Source: Falsiruegeria litorea R37 (GTDB lineage: Bacteria; Pseudomonadota; Alphaproteobacteria; Rhodobacterales; Rhodobacteraceae). Taken from it: a stretch of 64,000 nucleotides of DNA. The position numbers and the translations under genes are program-made. Below, one piece after another: positions 7,383 to 15,489 of the stretch. The notes under the pieces are model-generated. The model searched no databases. It saw nothing but the letters and a program-made list of their open reading frames with translations, and had not been told where the DNA came from. Location of the stretch: positions 558,001 to 622,000 of the forward strand of contig NZ_FWFO01000001.1 in NCBI RefSeq assembly GCF_900172225.1, given 5' to 3'. The number at the start of each line of letters is the position of its first letter. Position 1 is the stretch's first letter.

Positions 7383-9125
7383 TTAATTGGATAAACCGGC
7401 TTTGTGCAGGCCCGCCGCGAGGTGTTCAAAATCATCTGGTTGCCGCCACATGGTCTGATATCCCCGCGCGAGGTTGGAGACGGTTTCTTCGTCCACTTTG
7501 ATATTTCGACTCAAGAGTTCGTCGCGGCGTTCGGCAATGAATTCAACGAGGGCTGCTTCGGCTTCGGTCTGACGACCGAGCTTTGCGTAAGACGCCGCCA
7601 CGAAAGCGGTCGCCAGCGAATTGAGCCGGGCCTCTCCCATCAACAAACCCAGTGCGGCTTCGAAGTCTCCGCAGAAGAATTCTATCTGCCCCATGATCCA
7701 AGCGATGGCCGGGGGGTGCAGGGGGTCCAGTTTCATCGCCTCTGACACAATGTCACGCGCCTTTTGGTGCTGCCCCAGCAAGAGAAAGGCGTACCCGCAC
7801 CAGGCCATGGATTCGGCTTCGTTTTCGATCAGGGACAGCGTTTTTTCAAACTGCGCCTCGGCCTCGTGCCACAGACCCGCGCACAAGTAAGCAAAGCCGA
7901 GCTGGTCCTGGATATAGACATCCCGGTTGTCCAGTGCCGCGCCTTTGCGAGCAATGTGCAAGACATGGCCGGTTGCTTCGGAGTCCGCCAATCCCAGCCA
8001 AAGATCAATGACATAGGTGTCTGACAGGTACATGAACGATCGAGCGATCGACGGGTCGAGCGCAATCGCGCGTTCCAGAAGCGCCCGGGCCTTTGCCGTA
8101 TCACGCGCATTCAGGCCGTCGCGAAGGGCTTTGCCCTTCAGCATCAGTTCGTGCGCCCTCATCTCGTCGTCGGGTTTTTGCGCTGAACGGTCCGCGACAT
8201 CGTGCTGGACGCGTCCGGGCAGGACGGCCACGATGCTTCGCGTCACGTCGTCCTGAACCTCGAGAACGTCCTCCAGCTCTCGGTCGTACCGATCCGACCA
8301 CAATTGTGACCCCGAATTCGCGTCGACAAGTTGTACCGAAACCCTGACCCGGCTGCCCGCTTTGCGTACACTCCCTTCGATCAGGTAATCCGCGCCCAGA
8401 GCCGCGGCGATTTCGGCCGAGTCGGCGTTCTGGTCCCGGAACCGGAACGAGGCGTTTCTTGAGACCAGCTGTAGCGTGCGAAAACGCGACAGGCCTGTGA
8501 TGATGTCTTCTGCTATGCCGTCGGTGAAGAAAAGCTGTTCCGGATCATCGCTCATGTTGTGAAATGGCAAGACGGCGATTGTGGGTTTGAATTTCTCGAC
8601 TGGTTTGGGCTGTTGGCTGTTTTTGGTCGTCACCCCGCCAAACCGCCAAGCCTGTACGGGATCGGTGACGTTTTTGACCGTTAGTGTCCCGGCGTCTTCC
8701 CAGGAAACTGGTAGCCGATTGCGGGCAGCGCGATACACCGCATCAGACACAAGTACCCCACCCGGCGGAGCGAGTTTTTCCAGACGTGACGCCAGATTGA
8801 CGCCTGCGCCAAAGACATCCCCGTCACGCAGAATGATGTCGCCAAGATTGACGCCGATGCGAAAGCGCATTGGATCTGACCCGTCAGATGGTTTCTTTTG
8901 CCATTCAAACGCGCAGGTTACGGCATCTGTGGCGCTTTCAAAGCGGGCCAAAAGACCATCGCCAAGCAGTTTAATGACCTTGCCGTGGTTTCGCTCGACA
9001 AGTGGAATGGCAAACTCGGTCATGTAGACCGAAAGACCTTCGAACGTGCTGGCTTCGTCCCGCTCCATTCGAGCGGTATAGCCGACCATATCGGCGACGA
9101 GAATTGCGGCCAGCTTTCGCTCCAA
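7383..9125 (-). CDS. Class III adenylate/guanylate cyclase with TolB-like and TPR domains
   Basis: 580-residue multidomain protein. The cyclase domain (about 1-170) keeps the full catalytic set: metal-binding Asp12 in VADMVGYT and Asp56 in LLGDG, adenine-selecting Lys52 and Asp103, and transition-state Asn110 and Arg114 in VNLASR. A TolB N-like/FlgO-type domain follows (about 185-330, with IAVLPFHNMSDDPEQLFFTDGI), then TPR-like helices to the end. I start at the TTG at 9125, which has a perfect AGGAGG site 6 nt upstream and gives the typical MERKLAAIL opening; the longer frame to 9173 lacks a site. It should make cAMP, presumably in response to a cue sensed through the TPR region. It is transcribed alone. 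Confidence 0.85.
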   Translation of the reverse strand: MERKLAAILVADMVGYTARMERDEASTFEGLSVYMTEFAIPLVERNHGKVIKLLGDGLLARFESATDAVTCAFEWQKKPSDGSDPMRFRIGVNLGDIILRDGDVFGAGVNLASRLEKLAPPGGVLVSDAVYRAARNRLPVSWEDAGTLTVKNVTDPVQAWRFGGVTTKNSQQPKPVEKFKPTIAVLPFHNMSDDPEQLFFTDGIAEDIITGLSRFRTLQLVSRNASFRFRDQNADSAEIAAALGADYLIEGSVRKAGSRVRVSVQLVDANSGSQLWSDRYDRELEDVLEVQDDVTRSIVAVLPGRVQHDVADRSAQKPDDEMRAHELMLKGKALRDGLNARDTAKARALLERAIALDPSIARSFMYLSDTYVIDLWLGLADSEATGHVLHIARKGAALDNRDVYIQDQLGFAYLCAGLWHEAEAQFEKTLSLIENEAESMAWCGYAFLLLGQHQKARDIVSEAMKLDPLHPPAIAWIMGQIEFFCGDFEAALGLLMGEARLNSLATAFVAASYAKLGRQTEAEAALVEFIAERRDELLSRNIKVDEETVSNLARGYQTMWRQPDDFEHLAAGLHKAGLSN

Positions 9126-9180
9126 GGTTTTCCTCCTGTTTCCTGAATAGCTTTCGAGGAACGAAACGACCAAGAGAATT

Positions 9181-9192
9181 TTGAGCGCTCAA
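9181..9192. promoter_or_regulatory. 12-bp palindrome upstream of the cyclase gene
   Basis: TTGAGCGCTCAA is a perfect 12-bp palindrome centred about 60 bp upstream of the cyclase start codon, in operator position. No binding protein can be named. Confidence 0.3.
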
Positions 9193-9239
9193 TCTGGTTG
9201 CTGGCAATCAGGTTCAGCGGGATCGCACGCATAAACAGT

Positions 9240-9278
9240 TGCGCCCCCGCAGGTCAGGGCGGCGGCGCATTGTTTTTT
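9240..9278 (+). terminator. Terminator-like hairpin without an obvious upstream gene
   Basis: TGCGCC-C-CCGC (9240-9250 region) pairs with GCGG-C-GGCGCA (9259-9269), giving a strong stem with one mismatch, followed by a T-rich run at 9270-9278. In plus orientation no gene precedes it, since both neighbours (cyclase and azoreductase) run leftward. Confidence 0.35.
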
Positions 9279-9340
9279 GGGGCGCTGATTTGGTGCCGGT
9301 TCGGGCGAAAGAGGCGACGGATCGGTGCCTGAAGTTCAGA

Positions 9341-9922
9341 TTAGGCCGCCAGCTTGGCCACCGCATCGCGGGCGGCTTGCAGGGCGGTTTCGGGGTCGGT
9401 GGACATGCCCTCGGCGGCGACGAATTCCACTTCAGTCAGGCCGATGAAGCCCATGATCTGGCGGATGTAGCCCGACAGGTGATCAACCGGCGAACCCAGC
9501 GGCACGCCGCCTGTGGCCACGGCCACGATGACGCGTTTACCGCTCAGCAGGCCTTTGGGGCCTTCGGCGGTGTATTGGAACGTCAGACCGGCACGGGCGA
9601 TCAGATCGACCCAAACCTTGAAGCTGGCCGGGGCGCCGAAATTGTACATGGGCAGGCCGATGACGATGGTGTCGGCATCCTTGATCTCGGCCACCAATTG
9701 ATCGGACAGTGACAGCAGCTCTTGCTGCTCGGCGTTGCGCGCGTCGGCGGGGGTGAAGTTGGCGTTGACCCAGTCCTCGGTGATCAGGGGCAGCGGCGTG
9801 GCCAGGTCACGGCGGATGATGCGGGCAGGTGCGATCTGTTTGACGATCTGGTCGGTCAGTTCGCGGGTGGCCGAGCCCTGGCGGCGGGCCGATGTGTCGA
9901 TGTGCAGAACAGTGGAGGTCAT
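9341..9922 (-). CDS. azoR: FMN-dependent NADH-azoreductase (AzoR family)
   Basis: Flavodoxin-fold enzyme reducing azo compounds and quinones with NADH. The 193-residue protein has the N-terminal FMN phosphate site HIDTSARRQGSATRELTD, the PMYNFGAPASFKVWVDLIARAGLTF active-site segment, and ATGGVPLGSPVDHL. The ATG at 9922 is chosen because the 36 codons in front read through the intergenic region without homology. It is divergent from a LysR gene at 10057, the usual arrangement for an inducible quinone or azo reductase under LysR control. A TTGC-N10-GCAA repeat lies between the two. Confidence 0.93.
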   Translation of the reverse strand: MTSTVLHIDTSARRQGSATRELTDQIVKQIAPARIIRRDLATPLPLITEDWVNANFTPADARNAEQQELLSLSDQLVAEIKDADTIVIGLPMYNFGAPASFKVWVDLIARAGLTFQYTAEGPKGLLSGKRVIVAVATGGVPLGSPVDHLSGYIRQIMGFIGLTEVEFVAAEGMSTDPETALQAARDAVAKLAA

Positions 9923-9974
9923 GAGCGTTTGTCCTTGAAGGCGGTTGCGGGAACTGTTCCATTGGACATAGACG

Positions 9975-9992
9975 TTGCAAATTCGAACGCAA
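9975..9992. promoter_or_regulatory. Candidate LysR binding site between azoR and its regulator
   Basis: TTGC-N10-GCAA inverted repeat with an AT-rich centre in the 134-bp divergent gap. It fits the general LysR T-N11-A pattern but was found by eye only. Confidence 0.3.
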
Positions 9993-10056
9993 TTGCCATA
10001 GTTGAACAAGTTTTGTTTGTTTTTGCACATTGGTGGGCAGTGTCAGCGGAGGTGTC

Positions 10057-10935
10057 ATGGACAATTGGGATGAGGTGCGCACAGCGTTTCAAGTGGCCCG
10101 GATGGGGACTGTCAGTGGTGCGGCCGAAGTGTTGGGCGTACACCATGCGACCGTGATCCGTCATATCGACTCGATCGAGGCGCGTTTGGGGATCAAGCTG
10201 TTTCAGCGTCATGCCCGTGGCTATACGCCGACCGAGGCCGGATCGGACCTGCTGCGGGTGGCGCAGGCGACCGAGGATCAGTTCAATCAACTGGTCGGGC
10301 GGCTCAAGGGGCAAGGTGACGATGTCTCGGGCGAGTTGGTGGTGACCTCGTTGGCCGCTGTGGGGCCTTTGTTGGTGCCAGAGCTGGCGGCGTTTCAGGA
10401 AATGCATCCGGAATTGGTGGTGCGCTATTTGACCGGGGATCGGGTGTTCCGTCTGGAATACGGCGAGGCGCATGTTGCCATCCGTGCCGGTGCGGCACCG
10501 GATCAGCCCGATAATGTGGTGCAGCCGTTTGTGTCTGACACCATGGGGCTTTATGCCAGCAGATCGTATGTCGAGCGCCATGGGTTGCCGTCCGGGGTCG
10601 ATGATTTTGACGGGCATGTTTTTGTTGGGCACGACAGCGAAAGCAGCCGCGCGCCGTTCTACCGGTGGCTGCGCAACCAGGTGTCCGAGGATCAGATTAC
10701 CTTTCGCTGCACAGATATCTTTTCAGGTCATGCCGCCATTCGGGCGGGCGCGGGGATCGGCTTTATGTCGCGTTGGGTTGCAGCACAGCACCCCGACCTG
10801 GTGCAGGTGGCAGATCCGATGCCCGAGTGGTCGGGCAAGCTGTGGCTTGTGACGCATGTGGATTTGCATCGCACCACCAAGGTGCAGGCGTTCCTGAAGT
10901 TCCTCAAAGAGCGATCCAAGTCGTGGGAAATCTGA
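10057..10935 (+). CDS. LysR family transcriptional regulator
   Basis: 292-residue regulator with an N-terminal winged helix-turn-helix (about 1-60: WDEVRTAFQVARMGTVSGAAEVLGVHHATVIRHIDSIEARLG in pieces) and a C-terminal LysR substrate-binding domain. The ATG at 10057 follows GGAGGTG; the upstream in-frame start at 10030 is not needed. It is divergent from azoR and overlaps the following DMT gene by 13 bp, so it may control both. The inducer is unknown; quinones or azo compounds are plausible from context. Confidence 0.92.
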   Translation: MDNWDEVRTAFQVARMGTVSGAAEVLGVHHATVIRHIDSIEARLGIKLFQRHARGYTPTEAGSDLLRVAQATEDQFNQLVGRLKGQGDDVSGELVVTSLAAVGPLLVPELAAFQEMHPELVVRYLTGDRVFRLEYGEAHVAIRAGAAPDQPDNVVQPFVSDTMGLYASRSYVERHGLPSGVDDFDGHVFVGHDSESSRAPFYRWLRNQVSEDQITFRCTDIFSGHAAIRAGAGIGFMSRWVAAQHPDLVQVADPMPEWSGKLWLVTHVDLHRTTKVQAFLKFLKERSKSWEI

Positions 10936-11849
10936 CACTGCCCCTGCGGGGGCATCTGGCGATGCTGTGTTTCTCGGCTCTGGTCGCGGGGAGCTTTTCG
11001 CTGGGCGGCTTGGTTGCCAACGAGATTGCGCCAACGGCCCTGAACGCGGTGCGCTTTGTGATCGCAGCGGTGGTGATCGGGGTGGCGGCCCTGGCCACAA
11101 CCGGCATTCCACGCAGCGCCGCGCAGGCGCCCTGGCGGTATCTGGTGCTGGGCGGGCTTTTTGCTACCTATTTCGTGCTGATGTTCGAGGGGCTCAAGAC
11201 TGCACCACCGGTGAGTGCGGCGGCGGTGTTCACCCTGACACCGGTGATGGCGGCAGTGGCAGGTTGGGTGCTGCTGAGGCAGGTGACGACGCCCTGGATG
11301 GCGCTGGCTTTGGCCGTGGGGGGCGCTGGGGCGCTGTGGGTGATTTTTCGCGCCGATCTGACGGCATTGCGCGCGTTTGAGATCGGCCAGGGCGAGGTGA
11401 TCTATTTCTGGGGCTGTGCCGCACATGCGATTTACACGCCGATGGTGCGCAAGCTGAACCGGGGAGAGCCTGCGGTGGTCTTTACCTTTGGGATGTTGCT
11501 GGCGGGCGGCGTGTTGTTGTGGATTTACGGATGGGATGACATTCGGGCTACCGATTGGGCGGCATTGCGGCCTCTGGTCTGGATCACGATCTTCTACGTG
11601 GCGATTTTTGCCAGTGCCGCGACTTTTGTTCTGCTGCAATTTGCGACGCTGCACCTGCCCGCGGCAAAGGTCATGGCCTATACCTATCTGACGCCCAGTT
11701 GGGTCATCGTATGGGAGATCGCGCTGGGCCATGGCGCGCCCACCGGTCTGGTCCTGGGCGGGGTGGCGTTGACAGTTGTGGCGTTGTGGATGTTGCTGGA
11801 TGTGGGCAAAGCACCGGCGACGGTTGCGAAAGGGTCGGATGATGTGTGA
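10923..11849 (+). CDS. DMT-superfamily transporter (EamA type)
   Basis: 308-residue membrane protein with about ten hydrophobic helices in two EamA repeats, including ALNAVRFVIAAVVIGVAAL, LFATYFVLMFEGLKTAPPVSAAAVFTL and the second-half IFASAATFVLLQFATLHLPAAKVMAYTYL. I start at the GTG at 10923, overlapping the LysR gene by 13 bp; an ATG at 10962 would remove part of the first helix. Its stop overlaps the start of a GNAT gene, giving a LysR-exporter-GNAT operon. The cargo is unknown. An acetyltransferase beside an exporter hints at modification and efflux of one compound. Confidence 0.87.
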   Translation: MGNLTLPLRGHLAMLCFSALVAGSFSLGGLVANEIAPTALNAVRFVIAAVVIGVAALATTGIPRSAAQAPWRYLVLGGLFATYFVLMFEGLKTAPPVSAAAVFTLTPVMAAVAGWVLLRQVTTPWMALALAVGGAGALWVIFRADLTALRAFEIGQGEVIYFWGCAAHAIYTPMVRKLNRGEPAVVFTFGMLLAGGVLLWIYGWDDIRATDWAALRPLVWITIFYVAIFASAATFVLLQFATLHLPAAKVMAYTYLTPSWVIVWEIALGHGAPTGLVLGGVALTVVALWMLLDVGKAPATVAKGSDDV

Positions 11850-12297
11850 AACGCCTTTGGTCCGAGTGGCCCGGTCGGACGAGGGATCGGTTGTGGCGCG
11901 GCTGATTGCGGCGCTGTTGTCCGAGCTGGATGGGGCGCCGGTTGATCCTGTTGCTGTTGGCAAGAGTGCCGAAACGGTGCTGGCGCTGCCTTCGGTGACG
12001 GCATTTTTGGCGTTTGTTGGGGATGAGGCCGTTGGTGTGCTGGTGCTCAACGAATGCGCGGCCATTTACGCAGGTGGCGTATTCGGCGAGATTTCCGAGC
12101 TGTATGTCGCGCCTGAGTGGCGTTCTGCCGGGGTGGCCCGGCTGCTGGTGCAGGTAGCACAGGGTTTTGGACAAGAGCGCGGCTGGAAACGGTTGGAGGT
12201 CGGCGCGCCGCCACAGCCCGGCTGGTCGCGGACCTTGGCGTTTTATCGGCGCGAAGGGTTCGAAGAGGTCGGGCCGCGGTTGCGGCGGGTTCTTTGA
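11839..12297 (+). CDS. GNAT family N-acetyltransferase
   Basis: 152-residue single-domain GNAT of the Acetyltransf_1 type. The acetyl-CoA-binding core is FGEISELYVAPEWRSAGVARLLVQVAQ, followed by ERGWKRLEVGAPPQPGWSRTLAFYRREGFEEVG, which contains the FY-x-x-GF signature. The ATG at 11839 (a second Met codon follows at 11842) lies inside the end of the DMT exporter gene with an 11-bp overlap, so the two are co-translated. It is not closely related to the ffh-linked GNAT trio. The substrate is unknown. Confidence 0.88.
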   Translation: MMCETPLVRVARSDEGSVVARLIAALLSELDGAPVDPVAVGKSAETVLALPSVTAFLAFVGDEAVGVLVLNECAAIYAGGVFGEISELYVAPEWRSAGVARLLVQVAQGFGQERGWKRLEVGAPPQPGWSRTLAFYRREGFEEVGPRLRRVL

Positions 12298-12324
12298 GTT
12301 CTGGCCGTGTGGTCCGGGATTTGA

Positions 12325-12558
12325 TTGCTGTGTGAGTGTGCATTGACGGTCCTGGGGTATGAGTTGCACCCTTGCGCGCGGGCCATCGCGCGCGGAACCA
12401 GCCATTCCGAGACCTGCAGTGGACACCCGGTGACCGAAGGGCTGGCCTGTTGCCTTGAGGAGGAAACGGGCCTGCCAGCACCGTTTTATGCTGTGGAATG
12501 CCAGGCAGAGGTGCTGGGGGATTGGCTGGCGGGACGTTGCGACCCGTTTGCGACCTGA
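12325..12558 (+). pseudogene. Possible remnant resembling the C-terminus of a V4R-type domain
   Basis: A 77-codon frame without an ATG (TTG at 12325, GTG at 12430). Its last 45 residues, VTEGLACCLEEETGLPAPFY then AVECQAEVLGDWLAGRCDPFA, follow the pattern of 4-vinyl-reductase (V4R) domain tails: G-L-x3-L, GxP, ExC and a late C-x-F. The rest of such a protein is missing, and an in-frame stop precedes the frame. It may be a decayed fragment or a genuine short cysteine-rich protein; the similarity is by eye and weak. Confidence 0.25.
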
Positions 12559-12583
12559 TGCAGGCCTGACGTTCTGCGGTGAC

Positions 12584-12660
12584 GCGCCTCGCGTCAGCGA
12601 GGCGCCCGGCCCAACGCCGTGAGGGCCCGGCAGGGCATGAAACGGGGGCGGGAGTGCTCC
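12584..12660. repeat. Convergent-gap repeat, copy A right-end-like part
   Basis: Begins with a perfect 9-bp hairpin GCGCCTCGC-GTCA-GCGAGGCGC (12584-12605), runs into GCGCCCGGCCCAA, and ends at GGGGGCGGGAGTGCTCC (12644-12660). This resembles, loosely, the right half of the repeat seen at 19482 and 32219. It is followed 35 bp later by a left-end copy, so the locus looks composite. Confidence 0.45.
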
Positions 12661-12694
12661 GATTCCTGTGGTTGCGGTTCGGTGTCGGCGGGGT

Positions 12695-12780
12695 GCTCCC
12701 GCCCGTCGTCAATTTTTCTGCCGTAAAACGTCCTCCCGTTGGGCCGGGCGCCGGGCTGCGCCCGGCGCGGTGGCGCCTGG
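12695..12780. repeat. Convergent-gap repeat, copy A left part
   Basis: Starts with GCTCCCGCCCGTCGTC (12695-12710), then an imperfect TTTT/AAAA hairpin, the TCCTCCCGTTGGGCCGGG box (12731-12748) and a perfect GCGCCGGGC-TGC-GCCCGGCGC hairpin (12748-12768). The first 45 bp match copy B almost base for base. It lies between rightward genes ending at or before 12558 and the leftward ArsR gene ending at 12823. Confidence 0.7.
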
Positions 12781-12822
12781 GGCGAGCAGGGTGCGTCAGC
12801 GCAGGGCGGGGATGCGGGCGGG

Positions 12823-13164
12823 TCAGGTTGGGGGGGCATCCTGGTCGGAAAGCTCTTCTTCAAGAAACCGCTCAAACGCATCCAGGTTGACCGGTTCGAA
12901 TTGACCGAACCCCTGCATCCAGACACTGGTCGCCCGCATCGCATCCGGCTCCAGTTTGCACCATTTCACGCGTCCGCGCTTTTCTTGGGCAATTAGTCCG
13001 GCGCGGGTCAGGATGGTCAGGTGTTTCGAGATGGCGGCCAGCGACATCTCGAAGGGTTCGGCCACATCCGTCACCGCCATGTCATCCTCGAGCAGCATCG
13101 ACAGGATCGTGCGGCGGGTGGGATCGGCCAGGGCGGCAAAGACGGCATCAAGTTGGTCGCTCAT
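12823..13164 (-). CDS. ArsR/SmtB-type winged-helix transcriptional regulator
   Basis: 113-residue regulator with the compact ArsR fold: LDAVFAALADPTRRTILSML (helices 1-2), then VTDVAEPFEMSLAAISKHLTILTRAGLI as the recognition HTH, and the wing AQEKRGRVKWCKLEP. The C-terminal SVWMQGFGQFEPVNLDAFERFLEEE extension is typical of the SdpR-like subgroup usually paired with SRPBCC/AHSA1 proteins; no such partner lies here. No metal-binding Cys pair is present, so metal sensing is unlikely. It is a single gene ending next to repeat copy A. Confidence 0.88.
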   Translation of the reverse strand: MSDQLDAVFAALADPTRRTILSMLLEDDMAVTDVAEPFEMSLAAISKHLTILTRAGLIAQEKRGRVKWCKLEPDAMRATSVWMQGFGQFEPVNLDAFERFLEEELSDQDAPPT

Positions 13165-13203
13165 GCCTTGGTCATAGCCTGAGAATTGCCGCCCGGAAAG
13201 GGT

Positions 13204-13413
13204 TCAGAGCATCGGATGGCGTGTCGTCTGCGACGGCCATTGCAACGTCAAGAGCTCGCGTTCAGTCGGCGAGAGCCCGGCATCGCGTGCCAACCTGTCG
13301 CTTGGCGGCATCGGGCACGAAGGTGCCTGCCGCATGGCAAAGGGCCACAGGGATACTGTGTGCCAAAAATTGATGGTTGGTTTTGCGGGGCGGATTGCGT
13401 CTATTGCGGTCAT
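13204..13413 (-). CDS. Small protein with DUF1127-like C-terminal motif
   Basis: 69-residue protein whose start (ATG at 13413, AAGAGGTG 4 nt upstream) is well supported. It carries SDRLARDAGLSPTERELL, similar to the LDDRLLRDIGLSRxE signature of DUF1127-like small proteins; the N-terminal half (INFWHTVSLWPFAMRQ) is hydrophobic. It is divergent from a LysR gene 104 bp away, a pairing common in alphaproteobacteria. DUF1127 proteins have been linked to stress and RNA metabolism, but no function can be assigned here. A short signal or membrane segment is possible. Confidence 0.65.
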   Translation of the reverse strand: MTAIDAIRPAKPTINFWHTVSLWPFAMRQAPSCPMPPSDRLARDAGLSPTERELLTLQWPSQTTRHPML

Positions 13414-13517
13414 GGGGCACCTCTTGTCCTTACTGTATTACGGATATGGGCGTCTGATCGACGTTTCACAATTTCAATTGCTTGACATCTTATGTGCAAA
13501 AAACTCACAAATCAGGC

Positions 13518-14423
13518 ATGAGCCGCCCCTTACCGCCCCTGAATGCCCTGCGCGCCTTTGAAGCTGCTGGTCGCCACGAGAACTTTAGCCGTGCCGCCGA
13601 AGAACTGAATGTCAGCCATTCGGCGATCAGTCGGCATGTGCGGGGGCTCGAGCACCGATTGGGCGTTGCCTTGTTTCGGGATCTGCCGCGCGGGTTGGAG
13701 CTGACGGCCGAGGGGCGCAACTACCTGTCGCGGGTGACTGTCGCGCTTGATCTGATCTCGGACGCAACCGAGGATCTGGGCGAGGCCCCTGAAGGCCGGA
13801 TCACCGTCAGCAGCGAGCCGCTCTTCGCGCTCAAGGTGCTGATGCCGCGGTTGAAACGGTTTTATGCTGTCTTTCCGGATGTCGAGGTACATGTCGAGGC
13901 GACCAATGCGTTGGCGGATGTGGACCGCTATGAGGCGGACATTGCTTTGCGGTTCGCCTTTCGGGGTGTGCTGGACGCGCCGTCCGACCTGATCAGTGAC
14001 ACGCCGCTCCATGTCTATGCCGCGCCGGATCTGCGGCCCGAGGGGTGGCGCGATCCGCGCGAAGTGCTGCAATATCGCCGGTTCAAGGATCGCGGGGCGG
14101 GCATCTGGGATCGGTGGGGGCAGTTGGCGGGATTGGCGCCGGGCGAGGTGCCCGATCCGCGCAAACATCTGGAAACCGAGCTGGCGTTCGAGGCGGCGCT
14201 GCAAGGTCTGGGTGTCTATCTGGGGGCTGGGGACTGCGTCGCTGGGCATCTCGCCGCCGGACGGTTGATCCGCTGCTTTGACGTGGGGTTTCGCGATGGT
14301 GCCATGCGGCTTGTGCAAAGCACGAAAGCCCGCCGACACAAGGCCGCGCGCGCTTTTCGAGAATGGCTTCTGGAGGAGACGGCGGACCTGCGAGGATGGC
14401 CCTGTTCCGGTTATAATGCCTGA
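13518..14423 (+). CDS. LysR family transcriptional regulator (GcvA-like)
   Basis: 301-residue regulator with the GcvA-type N-terminus RPLPPLNALRAFEAAGRHEN, an HTH reading AAEELNVSHSAISRHVRGLE, and a substrate-binding domain starting near residue 95 (GRITVSSEPLFALKVLMPRL). I use the ATG at 13518; an upstream frame opening at 13482 adds 12 unrelated residues. It is divergent from the small DUF1127-like gene and probably controls it. It ends 2 bp from the convergent AraC gene. The effector is unknown. Confidence 0.92.
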   Translation: MSRPLPPLNALRAFEAAGRHENFSRAAEELNVSHSAISRHVRGLEHRLGVALFRDLPRGLELTAEGRNYLSRVTVALDLISDATEDLGEAPEGRITVSSEPLFALKVLMPRLKRFYAVFPDVEVHVEATNALADVDRYEADIALRFAFRGVLDAPSDLISDTPLHVYAAPDLRPEGWRDPREVLQYRRFKDRGAGIWDRWGQLAGLAPGEVPDPRKHLETELAFEAALQGLGVYLGAGDCVAGHLAAGRLIRCFDVGFRDGAMRLVQSTKARRHKAARAFREWLLEETADLRGWPCSGYNA

Positions 14424-14425
14424 CC

Positions 14426-15319
14426 CTAGGAGGCTCCCATCGGTAGGATTTGAGCATCGCTCCATTGCCTTGGAGACTGACCGTACATGCGTTTGAACTC
14501 TCTGCTGAATTGTGACGGGCTCACATAGCCGACGTCCATCGCTGCTTGATTGACCGTCATGCCGCCCGCGATCTTCATAGCGGCGTTGCTCAAGCGCATC
14601 GACTTCACGAACTGGATAGGAGTCATCGTCGTGGCCTGTTTGAACTTCCGATGAAAAACAGCCCGGCTCATGCCTGCTCGGCTTGCCATGTCATCAATCG
14701 AGGTCTGTACGTCCAAATTGGACGACACATGCGCGATAGAACGCGCGATGGCATTTCCTGCGCCAAAAGCCTGGCGGGCGAAGTAACCAGCCTCGCCTTT
14801 CAAAATGGCGTAGAGCAGTTCTCGCAAGCGCGCCTGCCCGAGGACGGCCTTATCGGTTTCGTTGGCGTCAAGTTGCAGCAGCCGCAGCAACGCTTCGGAA
14901 AATGCCACGTCCCACTTCGCCAGCTTGATTCCTTGTGCGCGCAGTTCACCCTTGGCCGAAGGCAGGGCGCTTTGGGCGTACGCCATTTCCAAAGTGATTT
15001 CGGTCATTACACGCTGATTTAGTGAAACAAGAACGCCGTAAAGCGGGTCTTTTGTTGTAGCGGACGGCGTGCCGGCCTTGACCGGTAACGACATTGGGCA
15101 ACACAGATAGTGACGCTCGTCATAGAGGAATCTCTGCCCATCCAGAACCGCTTCCTTTGCACCACTGACAATGGCCACGACGCAGGGATCATATACGGCC
15201 GGGACGCAAGGAATGGCTTGCGTGGCTCGAAACAGACGCACGCCCTCTATGCCCGTTTCGGTTAATCCGTCCCGGTCGGTTTGGTCAGCGATTAGCTGTC
15301 TGATCCGATCCTTGCTCAT
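14426..15319 (-). CDS. AraC family transcriptional regulator
   Basis: 297-residue regulator. The N-terminal half (about 20-190) is an AraC-N cupin-type effector domain (VVAIVSGAKEAVLDGQRFLYDERHYLCC); the C-terminal 100 residues hold two HTH motifs, DDMASRAGMSRAVFHRKFKQATTMTPIQFV and NQAAMDVGYVSPSQFSREFKRMYGQSP. It is divergent from an SDR gene at 15490. An AraC_N regulator beside a short-chain dehydrogenase is a frequent pairing, so it likely activates that gene. The ATG at 15319 is the only good start. Confidence 0.92.
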   Translation of the reverse strand: MSKDRIRQLIADQTDRDGLTETGIEGVRLFRATQAIPCVPAVYDPCVVAIVSGAKEAVLDGQRFLYDERHYLCCPMSLPVKAGTPSATTKDPLYGVLVSLNQRVMTEITLEMAYAQSALPSAKGELRAQGIKLAKWDVAFSEALLRLLQLDANETDKAVLGQARLRELLYAILKGEAGYFARQAFGAGNAIARSIAHVSSNLDVQTSIDDMASRAGMSRAVFHRKFKQATTMTPIQFVKSMRLSNAAMKIAGGMTVNQAAMDVGYVSPSQFSREFKRMYGQSPRQWSDAQILPMGAS

Positions 15320-15489
15320 ATGAGCTTTGTAAGGGGGTGCGATGAACCTTCACAACCGCCTTGATACAATCAGGCAAGAAATCGCGACGATCTCGCCTAT
15401 TTGATAGGGCCTGCGAGAGTTATCTGCATACTCAGATTGGGGCCACACGTCGCGCGGTTCCGACCCTGACGCAAAGATGGAGCACGACA

